Shown here one piece after another: positions 8,160-17,078 of a stretch of 47,589 nucleotides of DNA. Origin of the DNA: Streptomyces sporangiiformans (GTDB lineage Bacteria; Actinomycetota; Actinomycetes; Streptomycetales; Streptomycetaceae). Positions within the stretch are counted from its first letter, which is position 1. Each line of letters begins with the position of its first letter. The notes under the pieces were generated by a model. That model saw only the letters and a list, made by a program, of their open reading frames with translations. It was not told where the DNA came from and made no database searches. The DNA is taken from contig NZ_VCHX02000180.1 in NCBI RefSeq assembly GCF_005768555.2, positions 160,770-208,358 of the forward strand. Direction: 5' to 3'. A program made the translations under genes and the position numbers.

Positions 8160-9839
8160 GTGAACGAGTGGGACAGGGACGTCGACGTCCTCGTCGTCGG
8201 ATCGGGGGCGGCGGGGCTGTCGGCGGCCATCACGGCGGTGGACGCGGGACTGCGGACGCTGGTGCTGGAGAGCACCGACAGATGGGGTGGTACGACCAAC
8301 CTCAGTGGCGGCGGACTGTGGATGCCCACGAACCCGCTCATGGAGGCCCTCGGTGTCCCGGACTCGGTCGATGAGGCTCTGGCATATATGCGGGCCGCGA
8401 TCGGCGATGCGGGACCGGCAAGCTCTCCGGAACGCAGGCGCGCGTTCGTCGAGACCGTCCCGGAGGTGTTCCGGTTTCTGGAGGGGTACGGCGTCCGGTG
8501 GACGGCCGCGAAGGACTATCCCGACTACTACCCCGACCTCCCCGGCGGGAAGACAGGCCGCGGCATCGAGGTGGAGCCGTTCGACACCAAGGTCCTCGGC
8601 GACTGGTTCAAGAAGTCGCGCAGCGACGAGAGCCTGCCGCTCATCCCGCTGAAGACCGACGACGTCTGGCTGGTCTCGCGTGCCTGGTCGACGCCGTCCG
8701 GTTTCGTCCGGGGAGCACGCCTGGTCTTCAGGACCCTCGGCGGGTTCCTGCGGGGCAAGCGCTTGTACGGCTTGGGTTCCGCCTTGATATCGAGCTTGAT
8801 GGCCATCGTGCGACGGCAGGGGACCGAGGTTCTGCTCAGCACACCGCTGACCGGGCTTGTCGTGGAGGAGGGCGCCGTGACGGGCGTGGTCGCCTCCCGT
8901 CCGGACGGATCCACGTTCCGCGTCCGTGCCGCCGCCGGTGTGGTGCTGGCCGCCGGTGGCTTCGCCAACAATCGGCAGTGGCGCGAGAAGTACCACGGGA
9001 TTCCGGGGTACAGCTCGGCCGCCGACGGTGACCTCGGCTCCGTGATCGCCCTCGCCGAGGCGATCGGCGCGCAACTCGCGCTGATGGACGACGCGTGGTG
9101 GGGAGCCTCGGTGCCCAGCCCTGACGCCGACGGCAAGGCCATGTTCGTACTGGGTGAGCGGTCCTTCCCGTTCAGCCTCGTCGTCGATTCGCAAGGCGAT
9201 CGGTACACCAACGAGTCCGCCAGTTACGTCGACGTCGGGCACGCCATGCTGGAGCGGAACAAGACCGTGCCCGCGATCCCCTCCTGGCTCATCGTCGAGA
9301 CCCGCCACCGCCGCCGGTACCTGTTCAACCCCCTTCTGCAGGGCGGGAAGAGACTCCGGGACGCCGGAATTCTCCGCAAGGCCGACACGATCGAAGAGCT
9401 CGCGCGCCAACTCGGCATGGAACCCGCCCGGTTGAGTGCCACGATCGACCGGTTCAACACCTTCGCGCGAGAAGGCACCGACCACGACTTCGGCCGCGGA
9501 CGTACCGCGTACGACCGCTACTACGGCGACCCCCGGGTCAGGCCCAACCCGAATCTCGGCCCGCTTGAGAAGGGGCCGTTCACGGCGGTCCAGATCGTGC
9601 CGGGCGATCTCGGCACCAAGGGCGGCCTGCTCACCGACGCCGACGCGCGGGTCCTCGACACGTCGGACCGGCCGATCCCCGGCCTCTACGCCGCGGGCAA
9701 CACGAGCGCCTCCGTGATGGGCCGCACGTACCCCGGGCCGGGGTCGACCATCGCGCCGGCCGTCGTGTTCGGCTACCGCGCGGCACGACACGCCGGTTCC
9801 CGCGACGCCGCGGCCGGCCCGAATGCCCCTGCGAACTGA
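8160..9839 (+). CDS. 3-ketosteroid delta-1-dehydrogenase-like FAD enzyme
   Basis: The 559-residue flavoprotein starts at a GTG (8160) behind GGGAGGG. FAD-binding elements are GSGAAG (residues 14-19) and RWGGTTNLSGGGLW. Near the C-terminus, MGRTYPGPGSTIAPA (Y524-G528) matches the motif of 3-ketosteroid delta-1-dehydrogenases that holds the catalytic Tyr and the 3-keto-binding Gly. The enzyme would introduce a C1-C2 double bond into the steroid A ring, or act on a related cyclic ketone. No other steroid-degradation genes (hsa, kshA, cholesterol side chain) are nearby. A putative TACAGT -10 lies at 8115-8120. The family assignment is firm; the steroid substrate is inferred. A fumarate-reductase-like 3-oxosteroid or alicyclic dehydrogenase is the alternative. 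Confidence 0.85.
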   Translation: MNEWDRDVDVLVVGSGAAGLSAAITAVDAGLRTLVLESTDRWGGTTNLSGGGLWMPTNPLMEALGVPDSVDEALAYMRAAIGDAGPASSPERRRAFVETVPEVFRFLEGYGVRWTAAKDYPDYYPDLPGGKTGRGIEVEPFDTKVLGDWFKKSRSDESLPLIPLKTDDVWLVSRAWSTPSGFVRGARLVFRTLGGFLRGKRLYGLGSALISSLMAIVRRQGTEVLLSTPLTGLVVEEGAVTGVVASRPDGSTFRVRAAAGVVLAAGGFANNRQWREKYHGIPGYSSAADGDLGSVIALAEAIGAQLALMDDAWWGASVPSPDADGKAMFVLGERSFPFSLVVDSQGDRYTNESASYVDVGHAMLERNKTVPAIPSWLIVETRHRRRYLFNPLLQGGKRLRDAGILRKADTIEELARQLGMEPARLSATIDRFNTFAREGTDHDFGRGRTAYDRYYGDPRVRPNPNLGPLEKGPFTAVQIVPGDLGTKGGLLTDADARVLDTSDRPIPGLYAAGNTSASVMGRTYPGPGSTIAPAVVFGYRAARHAGSRDAAAGPNAPAN

Positions 9840-10197
9840 CCGGCCCGGCCGGCAAGCACACCATCCGTCCCCAGAGCGCGACTTGAGGGTGTTCGCTGAG
9901 GTGATCGGTACGTCGTGAGGCGGCCCATGAACGCTGAACCCGCTGAGCCGGAAGAGGTAGCCGCGAACGCCGGCACTGCCGTTGCCACAGCACAGGTCAC
10001 GATGCCGGGTCCCGGCGTCGCGGTTACTGCCCAGGTGGCCAAGGCGGTCGCGGAAGCCCCTGATCCGCGCTCAACAGGATGTACTTCAGATGTGCGACCA
10101 GGCCCTTCTCCTGGTCCGCGAACTGATCAGGGAGACGGCTGTGAACCTGGCTGCCTGCCGCTGAACGCCTGCTCGCTCCGAGGGTTTCAGGCAAGCC
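9840..10197. other. 358-bp gap with no supported gene
   Basis: Short open frames are present on both strands, for example from an ATG at 9927 with an Ala/Val/Pro-rich peptide. None has a convincing ribosome-binding site, conserved motif or normal codon use. No clear terminator or repeat was found. It may hold leader sequence for the downstream plus-strand gene. Confidence 0.5.
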
Positions 10198-11766
10198 ATG
10201 GTCGATGAGTCGCGTGCAAGGATGTCGCCCGTGACCAAATCGTCTTCCTCGCTTGTCGACGAGGGCACGCCTCGCAACGACGGCCTGGGTCCCCGTGCCG
10301 CTGCCGTGCTTGTGTTCGGGTCCTCGGCCGCAGTCCTGGTGGTCGAGATCGTCGCTTTGCGGCTGCTGGCTCCCTATCTCGGCCTCACCCTCGAGACGAG
10401 CACCATGGTGATCGGCATCGCCCTCTCCGCGATCGCCGTCGGCTCCTGGCTGGGTGGGCGCATCGCCGACCAGGTCGATCCACGTCGGCTCATAGGCCCC
10501 TCGCTCGGGGTGTCGGGAGCGGTCGTGGCGCTCACCCCTGCCGTGCTGCGCACCACGGCGGAGTGGGCACCAGCGATGCTCTTGTTGATCGCGGCGCTGA
10601 CCATCCTCGTGCCGGGCGCGCTGCTCTCCGCGGTGACGCCGATCGTGACCAAGTTGCGTCTTACCAGCCTCGCCGAGACCGGAGCGGTTGTCGGCCGGCT
10701 GTCCGGCGTCGGCACCGTCGGCGCCATCGTCGGCACCGTCCTCACCGGCTTCGTCCTCGTATCGCGTTTGCCGGTCAGCGGCATACTGATCGGCCTCGGA
10801 ACACTTCTGGTGGTCGGCGCGGCCCTGGTTGAATGGCGAACGCGTGGGTGGAGCGGCACCCCTGCCCTCGCGCTCGTGGTCGTTGCCGGCGGCCTCGCCA
10901 CCACGGTCGCGCCCGGTGGCTGCGACACGGAGACCAAGTACCACTGCGCACGGGTCGTCGCAGACCCCGACCGGGACGGCGGCCGCACACTCGTTCTGGA
11001 CGGCTTGCGGCACTCCTACGTCGACGTCGACGACCCGACCTTCCTGGAGTTCGAGTATGTGCGCGCCATCGCGTCGGTGGCCGATGCCGCCTTTCCCGAA
11101 CGTGAGCCGCTTGTTGCCCACCACCTGGGCGGCGGCGGGCTCACCTTTCCCCGTTACCTCGCGGCCACGCGGCCCGGGACGCGCAGCCTTGTGTCCGAGA
11201 TCGACAGCGGGGTCGTGCGCATCAACCGCGACCAACTCGGTCTGAGATCAGAAGCCGGTATCGACGTACGCGCCGAGGACGGCAGGCTCGGCCTGCGGCG
11301 ACTGGACGCCGACAGTCGTGACCTCGTCGTCGGCGACGCCTTCGGGGGCGTCAGCGTGCCGTGGCACCTCACTACGGTGGAAGCGATGACTGACGTACGG
11401 CGGGTGCTCAACGAGGACGGCCTGTACGTTGCCAACCTCATCGATCACGGTGGTATGGCCTTCGCACGTGCCGAAGCAGCCACCCTCAGCGAGACCTTCG
11501 AGCACGTCGCCGTCGTCGGCGAACCCGCCGATATCGGTCTCGACCCGACCGCCACCTCCGAGGGCGGCAATCTGGTGGTGCTCGCCTCCAACCGACCAGT
11601 CGACCTAGCCGCGACCCAGGAAGCGCTGGACGCCCGGCAAACCAGCTGGAAGATCGCCACCGGCGACGACCTCACCTCCTGGATCGGCGATGCCCAACTA
11701 CTCACCGACGACTACGCACCCGTCGACCAGCTCCTCCAGCCCTACAGCCCACGGAGCAGCCAGTGA
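10198..11766 (+). CDS. Membrane-fused spermidine synthase-like protein
   Basis: The 522-residue protein combines an N-terminal membrane domain (about seven hydrophobic segments, residues 33-245) with a C-terminal Rossmann methyltransferase-like domain of the spermidine synthase superfamily. The aminopropyltransferase-type glycine loop reads HHLGGGGLTFPRYL, followed by SEIDSGVV and DLVVGDAFGG. Such fused proteins are widespread in actinobacteria, and their substrates are mostly unproven; polyamine synthesis is possible but not shown. No S-adenosylmethionine decarboxylase gene is in the window. The ATG at 10198 is used here, but a GTG at 10231 has a better-placed AAGGA ribosome-binding site (10218-10222) and may be the true start, removing 11 residues. 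It converges on the rhamnosidase fragment across a hairpin terminator. Confidence 0.8.
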   Translation: MVDESRARMSPVTKSSSSLVDEGTPRNDGLGPRAAAVLVFGSSAAVLVVEIVALRLLAPYLGLTLETSTMVIGIALSAIAVGSWLGGRIADQVDPRRLIGPSLGVSGAVVALTPAVLRTTAEWAPAMLLLIAALTILVPGALLSAVTPIVTKLRLTSLAETGAVVGRLSGVGTVGAIVGTVLTGFVLVSRLPVSGILIGLGTLLVVGAALVEWRTRGWSGTPALALVVVAGGLATTVAPGGCDTETKYHCARVVADPDRDGGRTLVLDGLRHSYVDVDDPTFLEFEYVRAIASVADAAFPEREPLVAHHLGGGGLTFPRYLAATRPGTRSLVSEIDSGVVRINRDQLGLRSEAGIDVRAEDGRLGLRRLDADSRDLVVGDAFGGVSVPWHLTTVEAMTDVRRVLNEDGLYVANLIDHGGMAFARAEAATLSETFEHVAVVGEPADIGLDPTATSEGGNLVVLASNRPVDLAATQEALDARQTSWKIATGDDLTSWIGDAQLLTDDYAPVDQLLQPYSPRSSQ

Positions 11767-11857
11767 CAGGACACACGTCCAAGCCCTGCCGACGCACCTG
11801 AACAAGCTGCCCATCGAGCCAGCCCTCCGGCGCATCGGGTGGGCCCCGTCCGCCGAG

Positions 11858-11899
11858 GTGACCGGTCTGCGGTACCGCACGCGTGCCCAGACCGGTCAC
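11858..11899. terminator. Bidirectional hairpin terminator
   Basis: A perfect 12-bp stem (GTGACCGGTCTG with its complement at 11888-11899) encloses an 18-base loop. It sits between the convergent spermidine synthase-like gene and the rhamnosidase fragment, so it can serve both strands. Confidence 0.7.
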
Positions 11900-11922
11900 T
11901 TCCGCTGTGCGGGATGCGCTGA

Positions 11923-12702
11923 TCAGTGCAGCAGGGCGGTCAAGCGGTACTGGCCGGACAGCAACCGGTACGAGCACACACCGTCCGCGTGGCCGAGGAA
12001 ACGCACCCCGTCCACGCGCGCCAACGGGGTACGTCCCTCACGGACCGAATCGGCGGAGGCGGCTGGAAGGCGCAGGGTCGCCTCGCTGTTGGCGGGCACG
12101 ACCGCGTAGTACCCGAGGGTCCGGCGCGCGTCGTCAACATCCCACTCACTTCTGATCTCGCCGTACGGCGACTCATAGGCGCCCGACACCTTGGTGATCC
12201 TGCCGGTGGGGTCGATGTGGGGTTGCAGCAGGAAGCGCTTGAAGCCGGGGCTGTCCGGGTCGTGGGCGATGCCGGCCATGTACGCGTACATCCACTCCAT
12301 GATCGCGCCGTAGGCGTAGTGGTTGAAGGAGTTCATGCTGACCGGGCCGAACCCGTCGTCCTTGGCATACGAGTGTTTCTGGATGGGATCGGCGCCCGGT
12401 TCGATCGGGGAGGCGTCGCCACGACTGGACTTGACCGTGACCCGGCCTCCCTCAGTGCTCAGATACTTGGTGATGAAAGCCTGTTTGATGCGTCCGAAGA
12501 GCCGCTCGTACGCCTCGGCCTCTGCCGTCCGGCCGATCGCGCGGGCCATCTGCGCCATCAGCCGCGCGGAGTAGCCGTAGTAGACGTCGCTCATGAGCTG
12601 GGCGCTGGTCTTCTGCGGCGCCAGCCAGTCACCGGTGAGTGACCCTTGTCCGGCGTAGGTGTCGCCGGTCTGTTGCCGGATCCAGTCCAGGTAGCGGGTC
12701 AT
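11923..12702 (-). pseudogene. GH78 alpha-L-rhamnosidase, C-terminal fragment only
   Basis: The open frame encodes 259 residues that match the end of a GH78 alpha-L-rhamnosidase: the last part of the (alpha/alpha)6 barrel and the C-terminal beta domain. The motif SFNHYAYGAIMEWMY contains the Glu that serves as general base in characterised enzymes. The upstream general-acid Glu and the N-terminal beta domains, several hundred residues in all, are missing. The frame begins abruptly with MTRYLDWIRQQTGD, which in full-length proteins is internal. The sequence immediately upstream belongs to a different, also truncated, gene. It should be inactive as a rhamnosidase. The fragment is otherwise undecayed, so the truncation may be recent. 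Confidence 0.85.
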
Positions 12703-13288
12703 GGCGGGGCGAGAAAGCGTCCTCGCGGAGGAAGTCCAGCGTGAGCGCGGACTCGGTCACCACCGGAATCATGGCCTTGACCTGCGGGGGCAGTTCGTCC
12801 GCCACCGCCCACTGCACATAGCCGAGGTAGCTGCCACCGGTGAGCACGATCGAGTCACCGCACCACGGCTGCTTCACCAGCCAGTCGAGTGTGGCGAGTC
12901 CGTCCTCGCGTTCGTGCCGGAACGGGTCGAAGTCGCCTCCGGAGCCGAACGTGCCGCGCGTGCTCTGTACCACCACCTGGAAGCCGCGTTCGGCCAGCGG
13001 CGGAGCCGACATCGCCGCCATGGGGCCCCTGCGCCCGTACGGTGTGCGGATCAGGGCGGTGGGCAGCGCGTCGCCGCCCTTCCGCGGCGCCCACCGGTCG
13101 GCCAGCAGCACCGTCCCGTCGGGCATCGGCACCCGAATGTCCCGCTGGACGACGACATCCCTGGTGAGCGGAGGCCGCAGACGCAGCAGCCTCGGGACGA
13201 GGCGGCTGCCCCATCTGGCCTGCTTCGCCGCCAGCAGTGGGGCGGCCGCTTCCCGCGCGGCCGCAGCACACTCGTCGAGATCGGCCAT
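12629..13288 (-). pseudogene. CocE/NonD-type hydrolase, N-terminal fragment only
   Basis: The frame starts at an ATG at 13288, just 4 bp after the boxD stop and with a GGGGAG ribosome-binding site inside boxD. For about 195 residues it matches X-Pro dipeptidyl-peptidase/CocE hydrolases: the VPMPDGTVLLADRW entry, YGRRG, VVVQSTRGTFGSGG, and the nucleophile elbow GGSYLGY around the catalytic Ser. Homology stops after FLREDAFS near 12710. The next 20 or so codons are read out of frame through the rhamnosidase fragment until a stop at 12629. The acid and His of the triad and the C-terminal jelly-roll domain are missing. It was evidently the second gene of the boxD transcript, perhaps an ester or thioester hydrolase, before being cut. 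Confidence 0.82.
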
Positions 13289-13292
13289 GGTG

Positions 13293-14885
13293 TCACTCCC
13301 CGCCCTGAAGGTCGGTGGTCGCGATCGGGTCGGGCCCGGTGAGCGTCGAGAGGGTGGCGGGCGGCCCTTGGACGGCGGTGCGCTGCATATGGTGCAGGAC
13401 GCTGCGGATGCCGCCGAGTTCCTCGCCGCCGCCGGCCCGGCCGGGGCCGCCGTGCACGGCGTGCGGGAGCGGCGATCCGTGGCCCGTCGACTCGGCTGCG
13501 TCGGTGCGGTCGAGGAGAAGCAGACGGCCGTGCCAGGGGGCGGCCCCGAGCACGGTCTCGCGGGCGAAGCCGGGATCGTGCGTGACGATCGAGCCGACGA
13601 GGCTTCCTTCGCCGCGCGCGGCCAGGGCGACCGCGTGGGCGGGAGTCCCGTCGTACGGAAGGAGGGTGCTGACGGGGCCGAATGCCTCGATCTCGTGCGG
13701 TTCGGCCCGGTCGGGGTCGTCACAGCGCAGCAGCAGGGGCGGCAGGAAGGCGCCGCGTTCCCGGTCGGCGTCCACCACCTCGAACCGGTGCGGGTCGCCG
13801 TGGACGACACGTGCCGCGGCCGTGAGTTCCTTCAGCGCGCGCAGCACCTCCTCTCGCTGCCCGAGCCCTGCCAGCGGGCCCATGGTGACCGTGGGATCGG
13901 CGGGGTTGCCGACGCGTACACCGGCCAGCTCGGCGGACACCGCTTCCTGTACGTCGTCGATGAGGCCGGCGGGGACCAGGGCGCGGCGGATCGCCGTGCA
14001 CTTCTGCCCGGCCTTGACGGTCATCTCGGTGACCAGGGTCCGCGTGAACAGGTCGAACTCGGGAGTGCCGGGGATCGCGTCAGGTCCCAGGACCGCGCAG
14101 TTCAGGGAGTCGGCCTCGGCGTTGAAGCGGACGGCGCGGCCCGCGACGTTCGGGTGGCCGCGCAGGGTGCGGGCGGTCGCGGCGGAGCCGGTGACGCTGA
14201 GCAGGTCCTGGCCGGTGAGCGCGTCGAGGATGCCGTCCGGCGGGGCGCAGACCAGCTGCACGGAGCCCTCGGGGAGAATGCCGGACTCGACGATGCGGCG
14301 GAACACCAGTTCCGTCAGGTAGGCCGTCTGCCCTGCTGGTTTCACCACGGAGGGCATGCCCGCCAGCAGAGCCGGCGCGAGCTTCTCCAGCATGCCCCAC
14401 ACGGGGAAGTTGAACGCGTTGATCTGTACGGCCGCACCCTGCCGCGGCACATGGACATGACGTATCGCGAAGGTGCCCTGTCTGCCGATCGGTTCCATGT
14501 CGCCGTCGGGCAGGAAGCGACCCTCAGGCAGTTCCTTGGCGCCCTTGCTGGCGTAGACGAAGAGCACCCCGATGCCGCCGTCGACGTCGAGTGCGCAGTC
14601 GCGGCGGGTGGCGCCGGTACGGGTGGACAGCGTGTGGAACTCGTCCGTGTGCGCCGCCAGGTGCTTGCCCAGTGCCTTCAGCAGACCGGCACGCTGGTGG
14701 AACGTCAGGTCGCGGAGAGCAGGGCCGCCCACCTGTCGCGCGTGTCGCAGTACGACCGCGGCGTCGATGCCTTGCCGCGAGATCCGGGCCACCTCGGCGC
14801 CCGTCGTCGCGTCCGGCAAGGGGCGGCCCTCGTCGGGCGCGGCGTACCAGTCACCGGCGATGTAGCTGTGCAGTGTCGCGGCCAT
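13293..14885 (-). CDS. boxD: 3,4-dehydroadipyl-CoA semialdehyde dehydrogenase (BoxD/PaaZ-type)
   Basis: The 530-residue aldehyde dehydrogenase belongs to the PaaZ/BoxD branch, recognisable from QINAFNFPVWGMLEKLAPALLAG (153-175, quoted only in part here as NAFNFPVWG). The catalytic residues are present: C296 in KAGQKCTAIRR and E257 in FNAEADSLN, with K182 for cofactor contact. In the box pathway this enzyme oxidises the ring-opening product of BoxC, 3,4-dehydroadipyl-CoA semialdehyde, to 3,4-dehydroadipyl-CoA with NADP. PaaZ proteins carry an additional hydratase domain, which this protein lacks, and BoxB/BoxC are nearby, so BoxD is preferred. The ATG at 14885 follows AAAGGTGGG. It is divergent from the PaaX-type regulator across a 306-bp region. 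Confidence 0.88.
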   Translation of the reverse strand: MAATLHSYIAGDWYAAPDEGRPLPDATTGAEVARISRQGIDAAVVLRHARQVGGPALRDLTFHQRAGLLKALGKHLAAHTDEFHTLSTRTGATRRDCALDVDGGIGVLFVYASKGAKELPEGRFLPDGDMEPIGRQGTFAIRHVHVPRQGAAVQINAFNFPVWGMLEKLAPALLAGMPSVVKPAGQTAYLTELVFRRIVESGILPEGSVQLVCAPPDGILDALTGQDLLSVTGSAATARTLRGHPNVAGRAVRFNAEADSLNCAVLGPDAIPGTPEFDLFTRTLVTEMTVKAGQKCTAIRRALVPAGLIDDVQEAVSAELAGVRVGNPADPTVTMGPLAGLGQREEVLRALKELTAAARVVHGDPHRFEVVDADRERGAFLPPLLLRCDDPDRAEPHEIEAFGPVSTLLPYDGTPAHAVALAARGEGSLVGSIVTHDPGFARETVLGAAPWHGRLLLLDRTDAAESTGHGSPLPHAVHGGPGRAGGGEELGGIRSVLHHMQRTAVQGPPATLSTLTGPDPIATTDLQGGE

Positions 14886-15191
14886 GAGCGGCCCACCTTT
14901 CGTCGGCTTCCGGATACGGCCGGTGCCCGGCCATGTGTCCGGCCCCGCGTCCGAGCCTGTGCGCAGGGCTGCGCCCGGCCCGGACATGGCAGCCACTTCG
15001 CTCGTCCTGGTCGGCGGCCCCGCCGTCGACGCGTCGACACTCTACTGATATTTTCCGCAACGACAAGATATTGTGTAAGGAGAGCCGGGGTCCGCGCCGC
15101 AGTGCCGGAGCACCTGGATACGCTGATGCCATCCGTGTCGCGCGACGGCGTGGTACATCGGATCGGCCGGCAGCAAGGGAAGTGAAGGACC
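14886..15191. promoter_or_regulatory. Divergent boxD / paaX-type promoter region with 14-bp palindrome
   Basis: This 306-bp region separates boxD (minus) from the regulator gene (plus). It contains the perfect palindrome GTCGACGCGTCGAC at 15025-15038. Next to it is an AT-rich stretch (15044-15076) in which GATATT occurs twice, at about 20-bp spacing. An AT-rich patch in otherwise GC-rich DNA is where promoters and operators usually lie. PaaX-family regulators commonly bind inverted repeats in such regions and are released by aryl-CoA ligands, so autoregulation is plausible. No site is proven. Confidence 0.45.
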
Positions 15192-16097
15192 ATGAGCGAT
15201 GGTGCGTCGCGCGGACCGGGCCGGAGCACACGCGCCGACCGGGCCGCCGGGGGCACACGGCCGGTGGTCAGCAGGCGCCGGGAAGTCGGTGACGTCAGCG
15301 CGCGGTCGCTGCTGATGACCATGCTCGGCGAGTACGTACTGCCACAGGGCCGCCCGGTGTGGACCTCGGTGCTGGTGGACGCGTTGGCGATGTTCGGAGT
15401 CGAGGAGAAGTCGGCCCGTCAGTCGCTCGCCCGGATCGCGGCGGAGGGCTGGCTGGCCTCGGAGCGGGTGGGCCGCCGGGTGCGCTGGGCGCTCACCCCG
15501 CCGGGGCGGCGGCTGCTGACCGAAGGCGCCCAGCGCATCTACGACTTCGGCAGCGGCGAGCGCACCTGGGACGGCACCTGGCTGGTGGTCCTCGTCTCGG
15601 TGCCGGAGGCCAAGCGGGACCTGCGCCACCGGGTGCGCACCCAGCTCACCTGGGCCGGCTTCGGCTCCCCGGAGCCCGGGGTCTGGATCACGCCCCACGC
15701 CGATCGCGAGGCGGAGGCGCTCGGTGTCCTGAAGGAACTCGGGCTCGCCGACGACGCGATGTCCTTCACCGCCACCTACGGTGCTGTGGGCAGCGAGGCG
15801 GCCATGGTGGCCCGCGCCTGGGACCTCAGCGAGGTGGAAGACCGCTACGAGACGTTCATCGACGAGTTCACCGGGCTGCGCCCGGCCGACGGCGACGCCG
15901 TCCTGCATGACCAGACCATGCTGGTGCACGAGTGGCGCCGTTTCCCCTTCCTCGACCCGCGGCTTCCGTCGAAGCTGTTGCCGGCGGGCTGGAGCGGCGC
16001 CAAGGCGGCCGAACTCTTCCACGACAGGCACGCCGAATGGGGCCCGGTGGCGCTGCGGCGCTGGGAGGAACTGGCCGAGGGACACGGCAAGAGGTGA
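15192..16097 (+). CDS. PaaX-family transcriptional regulator
   Basis: The 301-residue protein has a winged-helix N-terminal half (ARSLLMTMLGEYVLPQGRPVW, then a recognition region SARQSLARIAAEGWLASERVGRRVRWALT). The central domain WDGTWLVVLVSVPEAKRDLR and the C-terminal half are typical of PaaX regulators. Family members repress aromatic-CoA pathways and are induced by the CoA thioester, phenylacetyl-CoA in the classic case. Here it is divergent from boxD and flanked by the other box genes, so benzoyl-CoA or a later CoA ester is the likely ligand; that is inference. The first 35 or so residues are a charged extension. A GGGAAGTGAAGGA ribosome-binding site precedes the ATG. It converges on the hydroxyacyl-CoA dehydrogenase gene. 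Confidence 0.9.
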   Translation: MSDGASRGPGRSTRADRAAGGTRPVVSRRREVGDVSARSLLMTMLGEYVLPQGRPVWTSVLVDALAMFGVEEKSARQSLARIAAEGWLASERVGRRVRWALTPPGRRLLTEGAQRIYDFGSGERTWDGTWLVVLVSVPEAKRDLRHRVRTQLTWAGFGSPEPGVWITPHADREAEALGVLKELGLADDAMSFTATYGAVGSEAAMVARAWDLSEVEDRYETFIDEFTGLRPADGDAVLHDQTMLVHEWRRFPFLDPRLPSKLLPAGWSGAKAAELFHDRHAEWGPVALRRWEELAEGHGKR

Positions 16098-16108
16098 GAT
16101 CGCGCGGA

Positions 16109-16125
16109 CGCGCCGTACCGGCGCG
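16109..16125. terminator. Short hairpin between convergent genes
   Basis: A 7-bp stem (CGCGCCG / CGGCGCG) with loop TAC lies 12 bp beyond the regulator stop, in the 106-bp gap before the convergent dehydrogenase gene. It is short, so only a candidate. Confidence 0.35.
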
Positions 16126-16203
16126 CCCGGCTTCACGGTGCGATGCGGTACGGGTCGTCAGGGCGTCCCGGTCCGCAAGGCAGCAGGCGCGGGGCCGCCG
16201 CGG

Positions 16204-17058
16204 TCACGTCTCGCCCCAGTCGTAGAAGCCTCTGCCGGTCTTGCGGCCGAGGTCCCCCGCCGCGACCTTGTCCAGCAGGATCCGGGGCGGTTCGAAGCGG
16301 GGGCCGTACGTCTCGGCGAGGTGGCTGGCGATGTCCAGCCGGACATCGAGGCCGACGAGGTCGGTCAGGCGCAGCGGCCCCATCGGGTGGCGGTAGCCCA
16401 GCTCCATCGCACGGTCGATGTCCTCGGCCGAGGCCACGCCGTCCTGAAGCATCCGCATGGCCTCCAGGCCGATCGCCACGCCCAGGCGGCTGGTGGCGAA
16501 CCCGGGTGAGTCGCGGACGACGATGGTCTCCTTGCCGATCAGACCCGCGGCCTCGCGTGCCCGCTTCAGCGTCCGCTCCGCGGTGCGCGTCCCGCGAACG
16601 ATCTCGACCAACGGCATCGACCACACCGGATTGAAGAAGTGCAGGCCCAGGAAGTCGCCGGGTCGTCGCAGCGGCGCGGCCAGGTCGTCGATGCTCAGCC
16701 CGCTGGTGTTGCCGGCCAGCACCAGCGGCCGCCGTTCCTCGGCAGCGGCGAGGACCTGGCCTTTGAGTTCCGGGCGTTCCGGAACCGCCTCGACCACCAG
16801 GTCCATTTCTTCCGGCAGTTCGTCGACCGCGCTGACGGTGCGGGCACGGCCGGGCAGTTGGCCGGCCTGCGCGGAGGTGAGCCTTCCCCGCTCGCGCGCC
16901 CGGGCCGCCTGGGCCCGGACGGTCTCCAACGCCTTCTCGGCGCGGGCCGGTTCGGGTTCCGCCAGCGTGACCTCGCAGCCACGGGCGGCGAAGACATAGG
17001 CGATGCCCACTACCATGGTGCCGGCGCCGATGACACCGACCTGCTGACGTATCGTCAT
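16204..17058 (-). CDS. 3-hydroxyacyl-CoA dehydrogenase
   Basis: The 284-residue protein is a stand-alone NAD-dependent L-3-hydroxyacyl-CoA dehydrogenase of the PaaH/Hbd type. The catalytic dyad is visible as H140 in GLHFFNPVWSM and E152 in PLVEIV. It would oxidise the 3-hydroxyadipyl-CoA formed after BoxD during beta-oxidation-like breakdown to acetyl-CoA and succinyl-CoA. The usual NAD-binding glycine motif GAGTMG is here GAGTMV (residues 11-16), followed by another Val, so the third glycine is lost. This is unusual and may alter cofactor binding. It follows the amidohydrolase gene by 20 bp on the same strand. No thiolase or hydratase is in the window, so other steps must be encoded elsewhere. 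Confidence 0.88.
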   Translation of the reverse strand: MTIRQQVGVIGAGTMVVGIAYVFAARGCEVTLAEPEPARAEKALETVRAQAARARERGRLTSAQAGQLPGRARTVSAVDELPEEMDLVVEAVPERPELKGQVLAAAEERRPLVLAGNTSGLSIDDLAAPLRRPGDFLGLHFFNPVWSMPLVEIVRGTRTAERTLKRAREAAGLIGKETIVVRDSPGFATSRLGVAIGLEAMRMLQDGVASAEDIDRAMELGYRHPMGPLRLTDLVGLDVRLDIASHLAETYGPRFEPPRILLDKVAAGDLGRKTGRGFYDWGET

Positions 17059-17078
17059 GTCTGCAACTCGGAACCGCC

